A DNA stretch of 59,849 nt from an uncultured Eubacteriales bacterium (lineage in GTDB: Bacteria; Bacillota; Clostridia; Oscillospirales; Acutalibacteraceae). The first letter of the stretch is position 1. The number at the start of each line of letters is the position of its first letter. The position numbers were made by a program, and so were the translations under genes. The notes beneath the pieces were generated by a model. It saw only the letters and a program-made list of their open reading frames with translations. It made no database searches and was not told the origin of the DNA. This document shows, one piece after another, positions 1 through 9,759 of this stretch. The stretch lies in assembly GCA_900315605.1 (NCBI GenBank), contig OMZU01000010.1, forward strand, positions 1-59,849, in the 5' to 3' direction.

Positions 1-222
1 CCTATCCTCCATGTTGGTAAAGCAAAAAGCATTATACCATAATTATATTTGTTTTTTACACTCAATTTCAAACTTGTACTTGACATTGGGTACACTCTAT
101 GGTCGGGAAGATAGAATTTATTTAAAAAATACGTCTGCTCCCGACTGTATTAGTATTGCTATAGTTTTATTGTAGGGGCGCACCCACGTGTGCGCCCTCG
201 GAAAGCACGTCGTTAAACTTTT
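1..222. other. Intergenic stretch with two repeat copies
   Basis: I see no gene here. The stretch carries a hairpin element at 102-150 (ends GTCGGGA and TCCCGAC) whose near-copy lies at 25796-25845. It also carries a GC-rich palindrome at 172-208 (core GGGGCGCACCCACGTGTGCG) related to copies near 20822, 27736 and 41488. The second repeat abuts the broken end of the glutathione peroxidase remnant. Confidence 0.6.
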
Positions 223-441
223 TTGGCAGAGCAAAAACCGTTTGAGGGCTTTGGAAAAGGAATAAAGAACGCTGCCCTCAACAAATTTGCTCAAATGAAC
301 AACAAGAGCTTTGGCGACAAAGCCTATATCAAATGGAACTTCACCAAGTTTTTGATTGACCGCGAGGGAAAGGTCATTGCAAGATTTGAGCCCACTGTGG
401 ATATGGAAGAGGTAAGAAAAGCCGTAGAAACGGCGTTATGA
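223..441 (+). pseudogene. Glutathione peroxidase, C-terminal remnant
   Basis: The 72 codons match the C-terminal part of clostridial glutathione peroxidases: EQKPFEGFGKG followed by IKWNFTKFLIDREGKV and RFEPT. Intact family members are about 160-180 residues and carry the catalytic Cys (or Sec), Gln and part of the active site in the N-terminal half, which is absent. The reading frame opens with TTG at 223, without a ribosome binding site, directly after a repeat element, so the 5' half was probably lost by recombination or deletion at the repeat. An intrinsic terminator follows at 493-518. A functional protein is unlikely. Confidence 0.8.
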
Positions 442-492
442 TTTTTGAATTGTTCGGCAAATTTCGGCAAATATTAAATAAACCTAAAAGAG

Positions 493-518
493 CTCTCCTG
501 AATCAGGAGAGTTTTTTT
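493..518 (+). terminator. Intrinsic terminator after the GPx remnant
   Basis: Perfect 8-bp stem CTCTCCTG/CAGGAGAG with a 3-nt loop followed by seven T. It is the natural terminator of the truncated gene. The stretch from 519 to 690 shows nothing recognisable. Confidence 0.8.
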
Positions 519-695
519 ATTCGAGCAGATACGTTTTTTGTAAATCAAACGTCAAATGCCCGACAATGCTTTCATTGGGAAATTAGCTTTTTTAGTTTTA
601 TGGGATCAATCATTGGTAGTTGTGCATAAAAAATCAGACTTTAATTTGTACAATCTAAACAAGGCTCCGATTTAAAAAAATCTTTCAAAAAAGTG

Positions 696-724
696 TTGAC
701 TTTTTTGTATTTACGGTGTATTAT
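696..724 (+). promoter_or_regulatory. Sigma-A-type promoter
   Basis: TTGACT at 696-701 and TATTAT at 719-724 with a 17-bp spacer. It lies about 95 bp upstream of the start codon of the small secreted protein, leaving an A-rich leader. Confidence 0.65.
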
Positions 725-816
725 AGTCACGTACTCAGATGAACAACCGCAAAACGAGTTGAGAGCTGAGTGCAAAAACAAAAAAAACAAAACGAAAATT
801 AAAGGAGAAATCAATC

Positions 817-1251
817 ATGACAAAATCAATCAAAACAAGAATCATCAGCATCGCAACAGCAGCACTTATGACACTTTCTGTAGCAACAGCAACAATGGCT
901 TCTGCTTCCGCAGCAACAGTTGACACCACATCAGTATCAGCAAGCCAGAGCACAACAATCAAGCTCAACCTTTCATCAGAGTGGAAGATGCACAACGCTC
1001 GTTTCGCAGCATACTTCTTCAACAAGGACACAGGCGCAAACACATGGGCAGAGGTAAGCTGCAACGGCTACATGGGCAACTACGCTTCCGCTTACGGCGA
1101 CTACACACACGTAATCTTTGTTCGTCTTAACAACGAAGGCAAAGAGAACAACTTCGTAAAGGGCAACGCTTGGAACAAGACAGCTGACCTCAAGCTCAGC
1201 GACCTCAACGGCGTTTACACAATCAACGGCTGGGAGCTCGAAGTAGAGTAA
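817..1251 (+). CDS. Small secreted protein with starch-binding-like domain
   Basis: 144 residues. Start ATG 817 is preceded by AAAGGAG. Residues 1-33 form a classical signal peptide (basic start, Ala/Thr-rich core, ASA-A cleavage region). The mature part resembles a short beta-sandwich module found in secreted proteins of Ruminococcus and relatives: WKMHNARFAAYFFN, then HVIFVRLNNEG, then YTINGWELEVE. I take it for a stand-alone carbohydrate (possibly starch) binding-type domain; there is no catalytic domain or dockerin. It stands alone with its own promoter (696-724) and terminator (1287-1318). Codon use is strongly biased (AAC, GGC, CTC, TTC), which suggests high expression. The binding function is inferred from resemblance only. 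Confidence 0.6.
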   Translation: MTKSIKTRIISIATAALMTLSVATATMASASAATVDTTSVSASQSTTIKLNLSSEWKMHNARFAAYFFNKDTGANTWAEVSCNGYMGNYASAYGDYTHVIFVRLNNEGKENNFVKGNAWNKTADLKLSDLNGVYTINGWELEVE

Positions 1252-1286
1252 TTTTAACTTGAAATCAATGCAATTCTTATATATCG

Positions 1287-1318
1287 AACCGATCCGCAAG
1301 ACTGCGGGTCGGTTTTTT
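1287..1318 (+). terminator. Intrinsic terminator
   Basis: Stem AACCGATCCGC/GCGGGTCGGTT with one mismatch, followed by a T run. It closes the transcript of the small secreted protein. Confidence 0.8.
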
Positions 1319-1454
1319 GATTTATTTGAAATTGCGTTATTTTGACCCTGCCAATATCAAAATATGTTACAACGTTCCTCTGCTTTAGTTTCAAAATATC
1401 AGCCGACAATTTCAACAAAAAGACAAGCTTAAATTCTATACTTTTTTTTCATAA

Positions 1455-3077
<1,623 letters not shown>

Positions 3078-3085
3078 ATAACATG

Positions 3086-3126
3086 AACGCCGGTCAAACG
3101 TATCATTATGCTTGACCGGCGTTATT
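3086..3126 (+). terminator. Terminator of guaB
   Basis: Eleven-bp stem ACGCCGGTCAA/TTGACCGGCGT followed by TATTAG. The T tract is weak but the stem is strong and placed 9 bp after the stop codon. Confidence 0.7.
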
Positions 3127-3203
3127 AGATAACAGTATTAATCCATTGGGCGGTTTATGGGACACCTTTTTCTTTATAATTAATAATATAAGGAGGAAGG
3201 TAT

Positions 3204-3461
3204 ATGTTAAATTTTTGCATTTATATTTTTATCATCTATGCTGTAAGCAATTCTGCGGCGATAATTCTTTTCGGCAGAAAAAGGCGCAGGCTGCGCCAAA
3301 GGCAAATAGCCGGCGTACCCGCTGCCAAAAGTCGCCGCGCAGCTCACGCCGCAAAAACTGTTCGGCAAAAAAGCTCTGTTCAGCTTCGGGCTACCGCCGC
3401 AAAATCGAACGATTTCAAAAAGAAAAACGCAGGACGACCCCTGCGTTTTTGTTTTGCCTAA
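3204..3461 (+). CDS. Small basic membrane protein, hypothetical
   Basis: 85 residues. ATG 3204 is preceded by a strong AGGAGGAAGG site, the best reason to accept it. One hydrophobic segment occupies about residues 3-22 (ICAIYIFII-type), followed by an Arg/Lys-rich tail (GRKRRRLRQRQ) with many Ala. I do not recognise a family. The last codons overlap a terminator hairpin at 3423-3455, which is unusual for a real gene, so the true translated product may be shorter in effect or the ORF may be spurious. It lies alone between guaB and the convergent restriction gene. Confidence 0.4.
   Translation: MLNFCIYIFIIYAVSNSAAIILFGRKRRRLRQRQIAGVPAAKSRRAAHAAKTVRQKSSVQLRATAAKSNDFKKKNAGRPLRFCFA
3423..3455. 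terminator. Bidirectional terminator
   Basis: Stem AAAAACGCAGG with CCTGCGTTTTT and a 6-nt loop, with A and T tracts on both sides, so it can end transcripts from both directions: the small ORF on + and the restriction-modification operon on -. Confidence 0.7.
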
Positions 3462-4270
3462 ATTATTTCTTGTTTATTAAATCCTGAATATGTTCCAAAG
3501 CCAAGCATATAAATTGCCATTGCGATAGCCATATCTTCAGAATCTATGTTTTGTTCAGATGACAGATTTTTTATTTCATCAAAAACCGTATCATTTGGAA
3601 CTATACTTTCCTGTAATTCATCAACCGCTTTTTTTATTACTGAAGGAAGCGTCATACACATTTGATAAAAAGCATCGTCTTGTCCTGTAACTAATGCATA
3701 AAAGCGGTCAATACTAACCCTGCGGATAAGTTTATGACCCACCTTCTTTTTGTCTACTGTAGTTTCCCATTTGATGTTTTGCGATTGTTGAGCAATCGTT
3801 TCAACCAAAAAGCAGGCACAGTCATCATCATTCAAGAGTTGATTTTGCATTTTTATAAAGGTTTTACCTGCGGATGCCGAGTTCATTGTATTATGCTTGT
3901 TTTTCATTTCAACATATACTGTGTGAACCAAGCTTTTGTCGGGTAATTCGATTCCGTCCGAGTTTTGATAAATTACATCCCACCCATTATCCGGAACAAT
4001 GCAGTTTTTTATATAACTGAAAATTCGCTGATGAAAATACCCGATATCATTATTGTTTGATTTATCTCTTTGGCGAAAAATTTCATTATCAACAATTTGT
4101 TTCCATGTGTATCTGTAAACAGTTTTGTCAAAGATCAGCTTTATTGGATCTATTGTATTTTTATTGAATCTTTTCAAATCATATGAAGCAAGCTTATCCC
4201 CATATTTTTTTATTGTTGATTTTACATGATTATAAAAGTCGGCTTCAGAAATATAACTCAGCTTCCACAT
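3458..4270 (-). CDS. Type II restriction endonuclease, Eco47II family
   Basis: 270 residues. It resembles Eco47II/Sau96I-type nucleases: KRFNKNTIDPIKLIFD near the N-terminus, DKSNNNDIGYFHQRIFSYI, then the PD-(D/E)xK-like core WDVIYQNSDGIEL and VYVEMKNKHNTMNSASAG, in which D and ExK are candidate metal ligands. Members that I know of cut GGNCC; specificity here is inferred. The start codon overlaps the stop of the upstream methylase (TAATG), so the two are translationally coupled. The pair is clearly richer in A+T than guaB and metF on either side and is probably acquired horizontally. Confidence 0.85.
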   Translation of the reverse strand: MWKLSYISEADFYNHVKSTIKKYGDKLASYDLKRFNKNTIDPIKLIFDKTVYRYTWKQIVDNEIFRQRDKSNNNDIGYFHQRIFSYIKNCIVPDNGWDVIYQNSDGIELPDKSLVHTVYVEMKNKHNTMNSASAGKTFIKMQNQLLNDDDCACFLVETIAQQSQNIKWETTVDKKKVGHKLIRRVSIDRFYALVTGQDDAFYQMCMTLPSVIKKAVDELQESIVPNDTVFDEIKNLSSEQNIDSEDMAIAMAIYMLGFGTYSGFNKQEII

Positions 4271-5490
4271 TATAGTTCCTCCAAGGAATTTTTTATTTCT
4301 TGTGCTATTTCATATGCAAGTCTTACAGGCACAGCATTGCCAATTTGCTTGTATTGTGAACATATGCTTCCTTTAAATATCCATTCATCCGGAAAACTTT
4401 GACAACGTGCGTTTTCTCTTATTGTAAAAGGTCTGGCTTCCAGAGGGTGACAACGATCGGTTTGTTTTTGACTTGGTGAAGTAAGTACAGTCAAAGACGG
4501 CTCGTCAAGACTTAGTCGGCGAAGTATTCCGGTTCTTCCACCTTCCATATTCCAGCAGCTTTTCATATATTCTTTTGCGATTTTTTCCGGAATATCACGC
4601 CAATAGCCACCCGGCGGAACAAGCTCAAATATCTTTCTTTTGTATTCGGAATACAGCGTTCCTGCGCTTTTGGGGCAGTCCAGTAATATATCCTTTAAAA
4701 CAGGCTTGTAATCATGGGGAACAGGAAATGAAAAATTTATCTTTTTTTCAATATCTTTTCGTATTCCAATTGTGATCAATCGTTCTCTTTTTTGCGCTAC
4801 TCCGTAATCCCATGCGTTTAACACTTTTTTCTGAATTGAATAACCTGTGCTTTCAAATATACCTGCTATAGTTTTGTATGTTCGCCCTCTATCGTGTGTG
4901 AGCAAGCCTCGGACATTTTCAAATAAAAACATTTTTGGCTGAAGCTGATCCAAAAATTTAGCATAGTGATAAAATAAGGTTCCGCGTGCATCTTCAAGTC
5001 CCAGACGTTTGCCGGCATAAGAAAAGCTTTGACACGGTGCACCACCTGACAACAAATCAAGCTCGCCTTTTTTTATTCCGAAAAATGATTCTAAGTCCAA
5101 AGAGGAAATATTAGCGATATCATCGTTTATTACGCGCCATTCAGGTCGATTTGATCTTAATGTATCGGAAGCGTCCTTGTCCAATTCAATCAACCCTATT
5201 GTATCAAATCCTGCTTGCTCTATTCCAAGCGCAAGCCCTCCGGCTCCTGCAAAAAGCTCTATAGTTTTTGGTTTTATCTTTACTTTGTTAGGATTTATAA
5301 ATTCAATAACATCGCTAATGTCGCAATCTAAAACCGAACATATTTTTTCAATGCTTTCAAATGAAACAGCTTCATTTTTGCCCATTCGAGCAATAACGTT
5401 AAAGCTTATATCGGCAGCATTTTTTAAATCTGTTTTATTCATATTTTTATCAATCAAGGTTTTCCACAAATTATTATAACAAACTGCCAT
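4270..5490 (-). CDS. DNA (cytosine-5) methyltransferase with N-terminal HTH
   Basis: 406 residues. All key C5-methylase motifs are visible: I FAGAGGLALGIEQAG, IV GGAPCQSFS with the catalytic Cys, VI ENVRG, VIII QKRERL, and X QIGNAVP. Residues 1-70 are an extra helix-turn-helix of the small XRE/YozG type (LKNAADISFNVIARMGKNEA, then ICSVLDCDISDVIEF). HTH-methylase fusions such as M.SsoII and M.EcoRII-type enzymes repress their own promoter, so autoregulation is likely. GGAGG precedes ATG 5490. Its promoter is at 5519-5547, with an 18-bp palindrome just beyond the -35 box. It protects the host from the coupled nuclease. Confidence 0.92.
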   Translation of the reverse strand: MAVCYNNLWKTLIDKNMNKTDLKNAADISFNVIARMGKNEAVSFESIEKICSVLDCDISDVIEFINPNKVKIKPKTIELFAGAGGLALGIEQAGFDTIGLIELDKDASDTLRSNRPEWRVINDDIANISSLDLESFFGIKKGELDLLSGGAPCQSFSYAGKRLGLEDARGTLFYHYAKFLDQLQPKMFLFENVRGLLTHDRGRTYKTIAGIFESTGYSIQKKVLNAWDYGVAQKRERLITIGIRKDIEKKINFSFPVPHDYKPVLKDILLDCPKSAGTLYSEYKRKIFELVPPGGYWRDIPEKIAKEYMKSCWNMEGGRTGILRRLSLDEPSLTVLTSPSQKQTDRCHPLEARPFTIRENARCQSFPDEWIFKGSICSQYKQIGNAVPVRLAYEIAQEIKNSLEEL

Positions 5491-5518
5491 AACAAACCTC
5501 CGAAAATGGTTTTTTTAA

Positions 5519-5547
5519 ATTATACCATTATTTTCATATATTTTCAA
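5519..5547 (-). promoter_or_regulatory. Promoter of the methylase-nuclease operon
   Basis: On the minus strand TTGAAA (5542-5547), 17 bp, TATAAT (5519-5524), about 28 bp upstream of the methylase start codon. Confidence 0.7.
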
Positions 5548-5552
5548 GTGAA

Positions 5553-5570
5553 TCTCATGATTTCGTGAGA
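5553..5570. promoter_or_regulatory. Candidate operator for the HTH-methylase
   Basis: TCTCATGATTTCGTGAGA is an 18-bp near-perfect inverted repeat (one mismatch pair) that ends 5 bp upstream of the -35 box of the restriction-modification promoter. Its position suits binding by the methylase's own HTH domain or by another regulator. This is inference. Confidence 0.45.
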
Positions 5571-5702
5571 TATGCTCCTTGTTATATATGCCACCTTCCA
5601 TAAAAACATCTCAGACTGCTCCACATACTATTTTCTTATAAATCATCTTAATAGATTTTAATGTGTATTTTAATGTGTGTTTGCCCTCCGAGAATTGAAT
5701 TG

Positions 5703-5731
5703 TTGCAAGAAAAATATTATTGTGTTATAAT
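5703..5731 (+). promoter_or_regulatory. Promoter of the metF operon
   Basis: TTGCAA (5703-5708), 17 bp, TATAAT (5726-5731). The transcript would start inside or right at the palindromic repeat at 5732-5786. Confidence 0.6.
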
Positions 5732-5786
5732 TAAGGTAAAACCGCACAATTCAAGGCGCGCACCTTGAATTATGCGGTATTGCCTT
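5732..5786. repeat. GGCAATACCGC-family palindrome, metF leader copy
   Basis: The arms AAGGTAAAACCGCACAATTC and GAATTATGCGGTATTGCC pair through most of their length. It occupies nearly the whole 5' UTR of metF. I see no S-box or cobalamin riboswitch in this leader. Confidence 0.7.
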
Positions 5787-5810
5787 GAAAAATATAAGAG
5801 GTGAAAATTC

Positions 5811-6674
5811 ATGAAAATCACAGAGCTTTTTCAAAATCCCGGCAAGACCGTATTTTCTTTTGAGGTTTTTCCGCCGAAAAAAACCTCGCCAATCGAAAGC
5901 GTATACGACAAGCTGGGCGAGATCTGCGCGCTTGACCCCGATTTTGTGAGCGTTACCTACGGCGCAGGCGGAACCTCAAAGGACAGCCGCACGCGCGAGA
6001 TCGCCGCAAAAATAAAATATGATTTTAAGATCGAATCCGTTGCTCATCTCACCTGCGTGAACAGCACAAAAGCAGAGATCGACGAGACCCTTGACGACCT
6101 TGAAGCTCACGGGATCGAGAATATCCTCGCACTCAGGGGAGATCGTGTTGAAAATGTTGAGCCTAAAAAGGATTTTGTCTATGCCTCCGACCTTTGCGCC
6201 TATATCAAAAAGCGCGGCGGCTTTGATATTGCCGGAGCCTGCTACCCCGAGGTCCACATGGAAGCGGAGAGCGAGATCGCCGATATCCTGAACCTGAAAA
6301 AGAAGGTCGAAGCCGGCGCGACCCACCTTATCAGCCAGCTTTTCTTTGACAATTTGGCGTTCTACTCATTTGCGGAAAAAGCCAAAATCGCCTCTATCAA
6401 TGTTCCTATAGAAGCCGGTATCATGCCGGTCACAAACAAAAGCCAGATCGAGCGAATGGTTTCGCTTTGCGGCGCAAGCCTGCCGGCAAAATTTTCACGC
6501 ACTATGCAAAAATACGAAAACCGTCCCGAGGCTCTGCGAGACGCAGGCATCGCATATGCTGTTGAGCAGATAGTTGATTTGATCTCAAACGGCGTTGACG
6601 GTATTCATCTTTATACAATGAACAATCCCTATGTTGCACGAAAAATCACAGAGGCGGTGTCAAGTTTGCTGTGA
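5811..6674 (+). CDS. metF: 5,10-methylenetetrahydrofolate reductase
   Basis: 287 residues, the usual length of bacterial MetF. It reduces methylene-THF to methyl-THF, the methyl donor for methionine synthase; a FAD-containing TIM barrel. Visible motifs: FSFEVFPPKK with the catalytic Glu, SVTYGAGG, HLTCVN, ILALRGD, ACYPEVHMEA, and LISQLFFDN. GAGGTG lies upstream of ATG 5811. Its stop overlaps the GTG start of the next gene (GTGA), forming an operon with the B12-reactivation protein and MetH, so three consecutive steps of the methyl branch are co-expressed. Confidence 0.97.
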   Translation: MKITELFQNPGKTVFSFEVFPPKKTSPIESVYDKLGEICALDPDFVSVTYGAGGTSKDSRTREIAAKIKYDFKIESVAHLTCVNSTKAEIDETLDDLEAHGIENILALRGDRVENVEPKKDFVYASDLCAYIKKRGGFDIAGACYPEVHMEAESEIADILNLKKKVEAGATHLISQLFFDNLAFYSFAEKAKIASINVPIEAGIMPVTNKSQIERMVSLCGASLPAKFSRTMQKYENRPEALRDAGIAYAVEQIVDLISNGVDGIHLYTMNNPYVARKITEAVSSLL

Positions 6675-7315
6675 TAAAGCTCGAATCTCTTGACCGCGCC
6701 GAAGCCCTGCGGTATTTGGGCGGCGCAAAAACCGAGCCGGACGAAAAAATGACAAGCCTGCTCAACGATTGTGAGGCTCGGCTTCTTTCTGCTGCAAATC
6801 CCGGATATCTTTACAAAATAATCAGCCTGCCCTGCGAGTGGCTGCTCGTCGGAGAAGATATAAAAAATCACCTTGTCGGCTGCCGTTCCGCCGCGCTGAT
6901 ATGCGCCACCCTTGGCGCGGAGGTTGACAAATTGATAAGGGTCAGCCAAATCACCGATATGCCGCGCGCGGTCGTTATCAACAGCCTTGCGGCGGTCGCG
7001 ATCGAGCAGGTTTGCGACAAAATCGAAGAAAAGCTTTTCGCGATTTTTCCCGAAAGCTATTTTACCTTTCGCTACAGTCCGGGCTACGGAGATTTTCCGA
7101 TCGAGCTGCAAAAAAGCTTTTTGAGCGAGCTTGACGCTCCGCGAAAAATCGGACTCAGCGCAAATTCAAGCCATATCCTCACGCCGTCCAAGTCGGTGAC
7201 GGCGGTAATCGGGATCTCATCTCAACCCATTGAAGCAAAAAAACGCGGCTGTGCGGTCTGCAATCTGCGCAAGACCTGCCGCTACAGACGAAACGGAGAA
7301 CACTGTGGATTTTAA
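6671..7315 (+). CDS. Methionine synthase activation-domain protein
   Basis: 214 residues. It corresponds to the reactivation domain of cobalamin-dependent methionine synthase as a separate protein: RYSPGYGDFPIELQ and LTPSKSVTAVIGIS are the characteristic SAM-binding and cobalamin-contacting motifs. It presumably remethylates oxidised cob(II)alamin on the adjacent MetH, which lacks this domain. Thermotoga also splits MetH this way. The C-terminus adds a four-Cys cluster (C-x2-C-x5-C-x8-C in the region CAVCNLRKTC and EHC) not present in E. coli MetH, possibly metal-binding. Start GTG overlaps the metF stop. It overlaps the start of metH by 11 bp. Confidence 0.88.
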   Translation: MIKLESLDRAEALRYLGGAKTEPDEKMTSLLNDCEARLLSAANPGYLYKIISLPCEWLLVGEDIKNHLVGCRSAALICATLGAEVDKLIRVSQITDMPRAVVINSLAAVAIEQVCDKIEEKLFAIFPESYFTFRYSPGYGDFPIELQKSFLSELDAPRKIGLSANSSHILTPSKSVTAVIGISSQPIEAKKRGCAVCNLRKTCRYRRNGEHCGF

Positions 7316-9689
7316 AGCCTTTTTAAATAAAAAGCCCTTTATTCTGCTTGACGGAGCCATGGGCACCCTGATACAAAAAAGCGGAGCAAAATATGAGCAT
7401 GTGCCCGAAACGCTCAACATAACCTCGCCGGAGCTGATAACATCCTTTCACAAGGCTTATATCGCTGCCGGAGCGGATATCGTTTACTCAAACACCTTTG
7501 GCGCAAACGCCTACAAGCTTGCCGACTGCGGCTATTCGGTCAACGAGATAATCCGCGCCGGAGTTGCCAACGCCAAAAAAGCCTGCGAGGGCACCTCTGC
7601 GCTTGCCGCGCTGGATATCGGTCCTATAGGTATGCTCCTTGAGCCTGCCGGCTCGCTTAGATTTGAGGAGGCATACGATTATTTTAAGGAACAGATAATC
7701 GCCGGAGCCGAGGCTGATCTGATCGTGCTCGAAACGATGACCGACCTCTATGAGCTCAAGGCGGCTGTGCTTGCCGCAAGAGAAAACAGCGACAAGCCGA
7801 TCGTTGCCACAATGACCTTTGAGAGAAACGGAAGGACCTTTACCGGGGTTTCTCCCTCGGCGGCTGCGATCACCCTGACCGCTCTCGGAGTTGACGCGAT
7901 CGGCGTAAACTGCTCGCTGGGTCCCGACGAGCTTGAACCGGTCGTAAGCGAAATGTCGGGCGCGACCGCGCTTCCGCTGGTTGTAAAGGCAAACGCCGGA
8001 CTGCCCGACCCCAACAGCAACGAATACAATATTTTGCCCGACCGCTTTGCCGAATGTGTTCGCGCTCTGCTCAAATACGGCGTAAAGCTCATCGGCGGCT
8101 GCTGCGGCACAAATCCCGAATATATAGAAAAGCTCAGGCTCGCGCTTGAAACAGAGGCTTATCAGCCGCAAAGCGAGCCGGACGAGGTTATGATTTGCAG
8201 CCCGAGCAAGACCGTGGCTGTCAACGGCCCCAGGATAATCGGCGAGAGGATCAATCCCACAGGCAAAAAGCTGTTCAAGCAGGCTCTTGTCGATAACAAT
8301 ATTGACTACATTCTGACCCAGGCGATCTCACAGGTGAACGCCGGCGCGGAAATCCTTGACGTCAACGTAGGTCATCCGGAAATTGACGAAAAGGCGATGA
8401 TGACGCGCGTTATCAAGGCTATCCAGAGCGTTTGCGACGCTCCGCTGCAAATAGACAGCACAAAGCCCGAGGTTTTGGAGGCCGGGCTGCGCTGCTACAA
8501 CGGAAAGCCTATCGTAAACTCGGTGAACGGCGAAGAAAAAAGCCTTTCTACAGTTTTGCCTCTCGTAAAAAAATACGGTGCTTCTGTTGTCGGACTTACC
8601 CTTGACGAGGGAGGCATCCCCAAAACCGCCGAGGGCAGATTCGAGATCGCAAAGCGCATTGTTGAACGCGCTGAGGCGGTCGGGATCAGCAGAAAGGATG
8701 TTTTTATCGACTGTTTGACCCTGACGGTTTCCGCCGAGCAGGACGCCTGCCGCGAAACCCTGAGTGCCTTGCACAGAGTCAAAACCGAGCTGGGCTGCAA
8801 AACCTGTCTCGGCGTGTCGAACATTTCATTCGGACTGCCCAACCGCGAGCTTGTGAACAGCACATTTCTCACCATGGCTCTTGAAGAAGGGCTCGACCTT
8901 CCTATCATCAATCCCAACGCTCAGGCAATGTCGGGAGCGGTTCGCGCATTCAGGGTGCTTGCGGGCATCGACAAAAATTCCGTTGAATTTATCAGCGCGT
9001 ACAACGACGCCCCTGCCGCGCCAAAGCCTGCTCAGGCAGCAAAAGCCGACCTGCCGTCCGCGGTTTACGGCGGCTTAAAAAATGAAGCCGCAGCCGCAGT
9101 TGACGGACTGCTCAAGGACGGCGTTGACCCAATGAAGATCGTCAACGAAATGCTTGTTCCGGCTCTTGACAGGGTGGGAGAGGATTTTGAGAAAAACAAA
9201 ATCTTTCTGCCCCAGCTTATCCAAAGCGCGAACGCCGCCCAGGAGGGCTTTGAGATAATCAAAAAACACATTTCTGCCGCCGGAGACGCTCCCGTTAGCA
9301 AGGGCAAGATCATTCTTGCCACCGTCAAGGGAGACATTCACGATATCGGCAAAAATATCGTCAAGGTGCTGCTCGACAACTACGGCTACGATGTTGTTGA
9401 CCTTGGGCGCGACGTTGACCCTCAGCTCATTGTCGATACCGCCGCGGAGCAGGATATAAAAATGGTTGGGCTATCCGCACTTATGACAACTACGCTTCCC
9501 AGCATGGAGGAAACCATCCGCCTTATCCGAGCCGACGGCAGGCTGCAAAACCCGGACGGAAGCAGCAAGTGCGTTGTGTTTGTTGGCGGCGCGGTGCTCA
9601 CGCCCGAGTATTCCGAAAAAATCGGCGCGGACTATTACTGCCGCGACGCCAAGGAAAGCGTTGATACCGCCAAAAAGGTCTTGGGATAA
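7305..9689 (+). CDS. metH: Cobalamin-dependent methionine synthase, short form
   Basis: 794 residues. It transfers methyl from methyl-THF to homocysteine through cobalamin. Domains: homocysteine-binding barrel (about 1-295; LLDGAMGTLIQK, VNCSLGP and GGCCGTNP with the zinc Cys residues), pterin-binding barrel (about 315-590; GERINPTGKK, ILDVNVG, DSTKPEVLEAG), four-helix cap and B12-binding domain (about 605-794; DIHDIGKNIV with the cobalt-ligand His). The activation domain of full-length MetH is missing and is encoded by the preceding gene. The frame is open from 7230, but GTG 7305 has GGAG upstream and gives the family's N-terminus. A bidirectional terminator follows. Confidence 0.95.
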   Translation: MDFKAFLNKKPFILLDGAMGTLIQKSGAKYEHVPETLNITSPELITSFHKAYIAAGADIVYSNTFGANAYKLADCGYSVNEIIRAGVANAKKACEGTSALAALDIGPIGMLLEPAGSLRFEEAYDYFKEQIIAGAEADLIVLETMTDLYELKAAVLAARENSDKPIVATMTFERNGRTFTGVSPSAAAITLTALGVDAIGVNCSLGPDELEPVVSEMSGATALPLVVKANAGLPDPNSNEYNILPDRFAECVRALLKYGVKLIGGCCGTNPEYIEKLRLALETEAYQPQSEPDEVMICSPSKTVAVNGPRIIGERINPTGKKLFKQALVDNNIDYILTQAISQVNAGAEILDVNVGHPEIDEKAMMTRVIKAIQSVCDAPLQIDSTKPEVLEAGLRCYNGKPIVNSVNGEEKSLSTVLPLVKKYGASVVGLTLDEGGIPKTAEGRFEIAKRIVERAEAVGISRKDVFIDCLTLTVSAEQDACRETLSALHRVKTELGCKTCLGVSNISFGLPNRELVNSTFLTMALEEGLDLPIINPNAQAMSGAVRAFRVLAGIDKNSVEFISAYNDAPAAPKPAQAAKADLPSAVYGGLKNEAAAAVDGLLKDGVDPMKIVNEMLVPALDRVGEDFEKNKIFLPQLIQSANAAQEGFEIIKKHISAAGDAPVSKGKIILATVKGDIHDIGKNIVKVLLDNYGYDVVDLGRDVDPQLIVDTAAEQDIKMVGLSALMTTTLPSMEETIRLIRADGRLQNPDGSSKCVVFVGGAVLTPEYSEKIGADYYCRDAKESVDTAKKVLG

Positions 9690-9703
9690 ACAATACATAT
9701 TAA

Positions 9704-9738
9704 AACCGACCCTTGCCGTCATAGCAAGGGTCGGTTGT
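9704..9738. terminator. Bidirectional terminator
   Basis: Thirteen-bp stem AACCGACCCTTGC/GCAAGGGTCGGTT between the convergent metH and the dockerin pseudogene. Confidence 0.85.
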
Positions 9739-9759
9739 TATTGATCTGCGTTTTTACAC

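Noticed and set aside
438-629. 63-codon ORF after the GPx remnant
   Set aside because: It reads through the intrinsic terminator at 493-518, with no ribosome site and no protein-like pattern.
5491-5810. SAM or cobalamin riboswitch before metF
   Set aside because: The leader after the promoter is filled by a GGCAATACCGC-family palindrome. None of the core motifs of these riboswitches is present.
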